From contig NZ_RKQF01000001.1 of assembly GCF_003814875.1 (NCBI RefSeq), positions 7,812,001-7,876,000 on the forward strand: a DNA stretch of 64,000 nt, written 5' to 3'. Position 1 is the stretch's first letter. Each line of letters opens with the position of its first letter. The notes under the pieces were generated by a model. The model did not search any database and was not told where the DNA came from. It saw only the letters and a program-made list of their open reading frames with translations. Source of the stretch: Streptomyces sp. Ag109_O5-1. Lineage in GTDB: Bacteria; Actinomycetota; Actinomycetes; Streptomycetales; Streptomycetaceae. Made by a program: the position numbers and the translations under genes. Shown here piece by piece: positions 61,932 to 64,000 of this stretch.

Positions 61932-62036
61932 GTGAGCGAGACACTCGATCGGGTGGTTGAGGCGGGGGTGAGTGAGGAGGAGGTGGCGGCTGCGGTCGGA
62001 GCTTCGAGCTCTCGTCCGTCGGCGCCACTGGTCTGA
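61932..62036 (+). other. 34-codon frame abutting the radical SAM stop
   Basis: GTG 61932, one base after the radical SAM stop, opens SETLDRVVEAGVSEEEVAAA then VGASSSRPSAPLV and ends at TGA 62036. It could be a translated small protein or the broken 5' end of the gene that originally followed. Its middle resembles the frame at 63848-64000. Confidence 0.35.
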
Positions 62037-62763
62037 GTCCGACATCAGGATTGTCGGCACCGAAGAATTCGCGCTTTCCTGCACCTTCTCGAATCCGGTC
62101 GGACCGGATGACAACGGGGAATTGGCACAGCGGGGCACGTGCGTGCTGCCCGACGGGGAATCGATTTCGTTGCTGGTGAACGACGAGCGGGGCGGCGAGG
62201 GCCACGGCGTGCGCTGCTACGCAGGGCTGCGGCTGGATCCCTTCTTCATGGACGTGGCCAAGGAGGTGGAGACGCGGACGCGTCGACGGCTCGCCTTCCT
62301 GCCAAAAGGCACCAACACCCTGGAGGGCACCGACGTCCTGGCCGTCGTGGCGGAACTTGACGTTGTCAGGGTGTTCGGGGCGGCCTCGGGGAGTGTCTTC
62401 GCCGTTGCGGCGGAAACCGTCACGGTCGGACCGTATCCCGAACGCCTCGGACGCCCCGAGGTCAAGAACAATCTCCTGTCGGACAACGGGGTCGACGCCG
62501 CCAACAGGGTCGTTGACCTGCGTGATCTCTACAACGAGGAAGACCCGTTCCGGCTTGGTCCGAGATATGCGGACGCCTGTCGCGCACGTCTTAACGCCAA
62601 CCTGGTCTTCTTCGACGGTCTCGACGGCAAGGCGGACTGGACGACGCAGCCGGACGGGACGCATCTGCTGACGGAACTGCTGCTCGCGGACTTCCTGGTC
62701 GTGGACATTGCCAAGCCGTATGACGAGGACAGCTATTTCGAGATCGAGGAACACCTTCCCTGA
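62030..62763 (+). pseudogene. Fragment of a DUF4331-family protein
   Basis: The frame reads TCVLPDGESISLLVNDERGG, GLRLDPFFMDV, TDVLAVVAEL, LGRPEVKNNLL and ADFLVVDIAKPYDEDSYFEI, all core segments of DUF4331 proteins. The usual N-terminal portion (about 100 residues) is missing. The C-terminal portion, which should follow YFEIE with a GGR-type block, is cut off by the junction with the peroxidase fragment, where the frame stops at 62763. The open frame upstream to 61972 has no family likeness. Function of the family is unknown. Confidence 0.75.
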
Positions 62764-63826
62764 GGAGTTCCGGCAGGGCATGGCGGCGCGCGCCGAATTC
62801 ATCGGTGACACCGGGGAGAGCGCGCCCGCACGCTGGGAGCCGCCCTTCGGCACCGGCCAGGTACACGTCGTGCTGTCCCTGCTGGCCGCCGACCAGGAGT
62901 CGTTGGCGGTCGTCCTCGAACGTGCGCGCAAGGCCCACGCGCAGCTTCCCGGTGCTCAGGTCGTCCATCGGCAGGACTTCTACCAGCTGTCCACCGGGCG
63001 CACCAGCTTCGGCTACAAGGACGGCATCGGCAACCCCACGATCGAAGGCAGCGGTGCCGAGACTCCTCCCGGTGACGGTTCCGTGCTCAAGGCGGGCGAG
63101 TCCGTGCTCGGCTGTCCCGACGAGACCGGAAACCTGCCGCCGATGCCGCAGCCGGCCGAACTGGGGCGCAACGGCACCTTCGTGGCCTGGCGGAAGCTGC
63201 ACACGCGCGTCGCGGCGTTCCGCCGGTATCTGCACGACAACTCCGGCAGCCCGGAGGAAGAGTCGCTGCTCGCAGCCAAGATCGTGGGCCGCTGGCAGAG
63301 CGGCGCCCCGCTGGTCCTGGCTCCTGAACACGACGACCCGGCCCTGGGAGCGGACGACCAGCGCAACAACGACTTCCGCTACGCGTCCGATCCGGGTGGC
63401 GCGAATTGCCCCCACGGCGCCCACGCCAGGCGAGCCAACCCGCGCGACTCGGAGATCATCGGCGACATCCGCCTGCACCACATGATCCGGCGGGGCACCA
63501 ACTACGGCCCTCCGCTGCCGGCCGGTGTCCTGGACGACGACGGCGCCGACCGCGGCATCGTCTTCGTCTTCATCGGCTCACACCTTGACCGCCAGTTCGA
63601 GTTCGTGAAGTCGCAATGGCTGAACGACGGCCATTTCACCGGACTCGACCAGGAGAAGGATCTGCTCACGGGCGACAACGACGGCACGGGCGTCTTCACG
63701 ATCCCGCAGCACCCCATCCGGCGCCGTCTGCACGGCGTAGAGCGTTTTGTCATCTCCCGCGGCGGAGAGTACTTCTTCCTGCCGAGCCTCAGCGCGCTGC
63801 GTTGGCTGGCGAACGCCGGCGCTTGA
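62753..63826 (+). pseudogene. 5'-truncated DyP-type haem peroxidase
   Basis: Family similarity begins abruptly at TFPEEFRQGMAARAEFIGDT, so about 80 N-terminal residues are missing. The rest is intact to TGA 63826: the distal GxxDG motif GYKDGIGNP, the proximal haem-ligand His in CPHGAHARRANPR and the distal Arg in IRRGTNYG. The only in-frame ATG nearby is 62780 (MAARAEF), without a convincing ribosome site. A shortened protein might be made, but would lack the first strands of the ferredoxin-like fold. The preceding DUF4331 fragment is in another frame. Confidence 0.8.
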
Positions 63827-63847
63827 GCCGGCTTGGCGATCGCCGTT

Positions 63848-64000
63848 GAGGCGCATCGCGGATGTACTGGCGGGGGCGACGGAGGATGAGGTTGTCGCTG
63901 TGATGGAAGCGGTACGCGTACCGACCGGACGGCGGCAGTCTCCCCGAGGTGTCCCGGCACCACGCTTGAGGGTGGCTGACGGCTTGCCGGGGCCTCCTCG
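63848..64000 (+). other. Open frame running off the window end
   Basis: From TTG 63848 the frame RRIADVLAGATEDEVVAVME, then AVRVPTGRRQ, stays open to the window edge. No family is recognised. It has codon use consistent with Streptomyces coding and resembles the short frame at 61932-62036 (AGxxEDEVxA). It could be a real partial gene or a remnant. Confidence 0.3.

Noticed and set aside
1..64000. CRISPR array
   Set aside because: No set of regularly spaced identical repeats with unique spacers was seen. Repeats in the Gln/Pro-rich gene (43260-43595) are coding low complexity.

Overview
The window reads as chromosomal DNA of a Streptomyces-type actinomycete. Third codon positions are almost all G or C, GTG starts are common, and the gene order tig-clpP1-clpP2-clpX-valS-folC-ndk-mreB-mreC-mreD-mrdA-rodA is the usual Streptomyces core arrangement. 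No phage, plasmid or CRISPR array was seen.

Layout. 0-7 kb: the tail of a probable ECF sigma factor with a membrane partner, a secreted subtilisin-like protease, a NUDIX hydrolase and a Tat-exported metallophosphoesterase. 7-10 kb: a secreted serine hydrolase gene (SxxK class) split by a 1.8 kb TnpB-only insertion sequence. The empty site can be rebuilt to the base, and the gene also carries an independent frameshift. 10-17.7 kb: glycosyltransferase, acetyltransferase, DinB-like protein, AbiEi/DUF559-like protein, aminopeptidase N, a DsbA-fold thiol protein and a small Cys-rich protein. 17.7-18.4 kb: a decayed second TnpB gene. 18.7-25.3 kb: an organosulfur operon on the minus strand (ROK regulator, SsuA, SsuC, SsuB, flavin monooxygenase, TauD-type dioxygenase). 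It carries two unlisted leader peptides: an 8-residue one with three cysteines in front of ssuA, followed at once by a GC hairpin, and a 28-residue one in front of the regulator. 25.6-37 kb: bioY, an LPKTG surface protein, a membrane Ser/Thr kinase with an intergenic-type repeat inside its coding region, amino acid permease, rpiB, Nei-type glycosylase, Eis-like acetyltransferase, a PP2C-type phosphatase, HD protein and acyltransferase. 37.4-37.7 kb: tRNA-Gly and tRNA-Pro. 37.9-46.4 kb: proteostasis genes (tig, clpP1P2, clpX) and valS. 46.5-49 kb: a multidomain SpoIIE-type phosphatase. 49-58 kb: folC, ndk and the cell-wall elongation cluster mreBCD-mrdA-rodA. 58-62 kb: CYTH/CHAD protein and a radical SAM protein. 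62-64 kb: a graveyard in which fragments of a DUF4331 protein and a DyP peroxidase are fused out of frame.

The genes most clearly working together are the sulfonate operon (uptake by SsuABC, C-S or sulfate-ester cleavage by the monooxygenase and dioxygenase, probably gated by cysteine through the leaders), the Clp protease set, and the elongation machinery MreBCD-PBP2-RodA. No wholly new multi-gene system was identified. The strongest new candidates are the poly-cysteine attenuator, the precisely reconstructable TnpB insertion with its predicted guide RNA, and the repeat captured inside the kinase.
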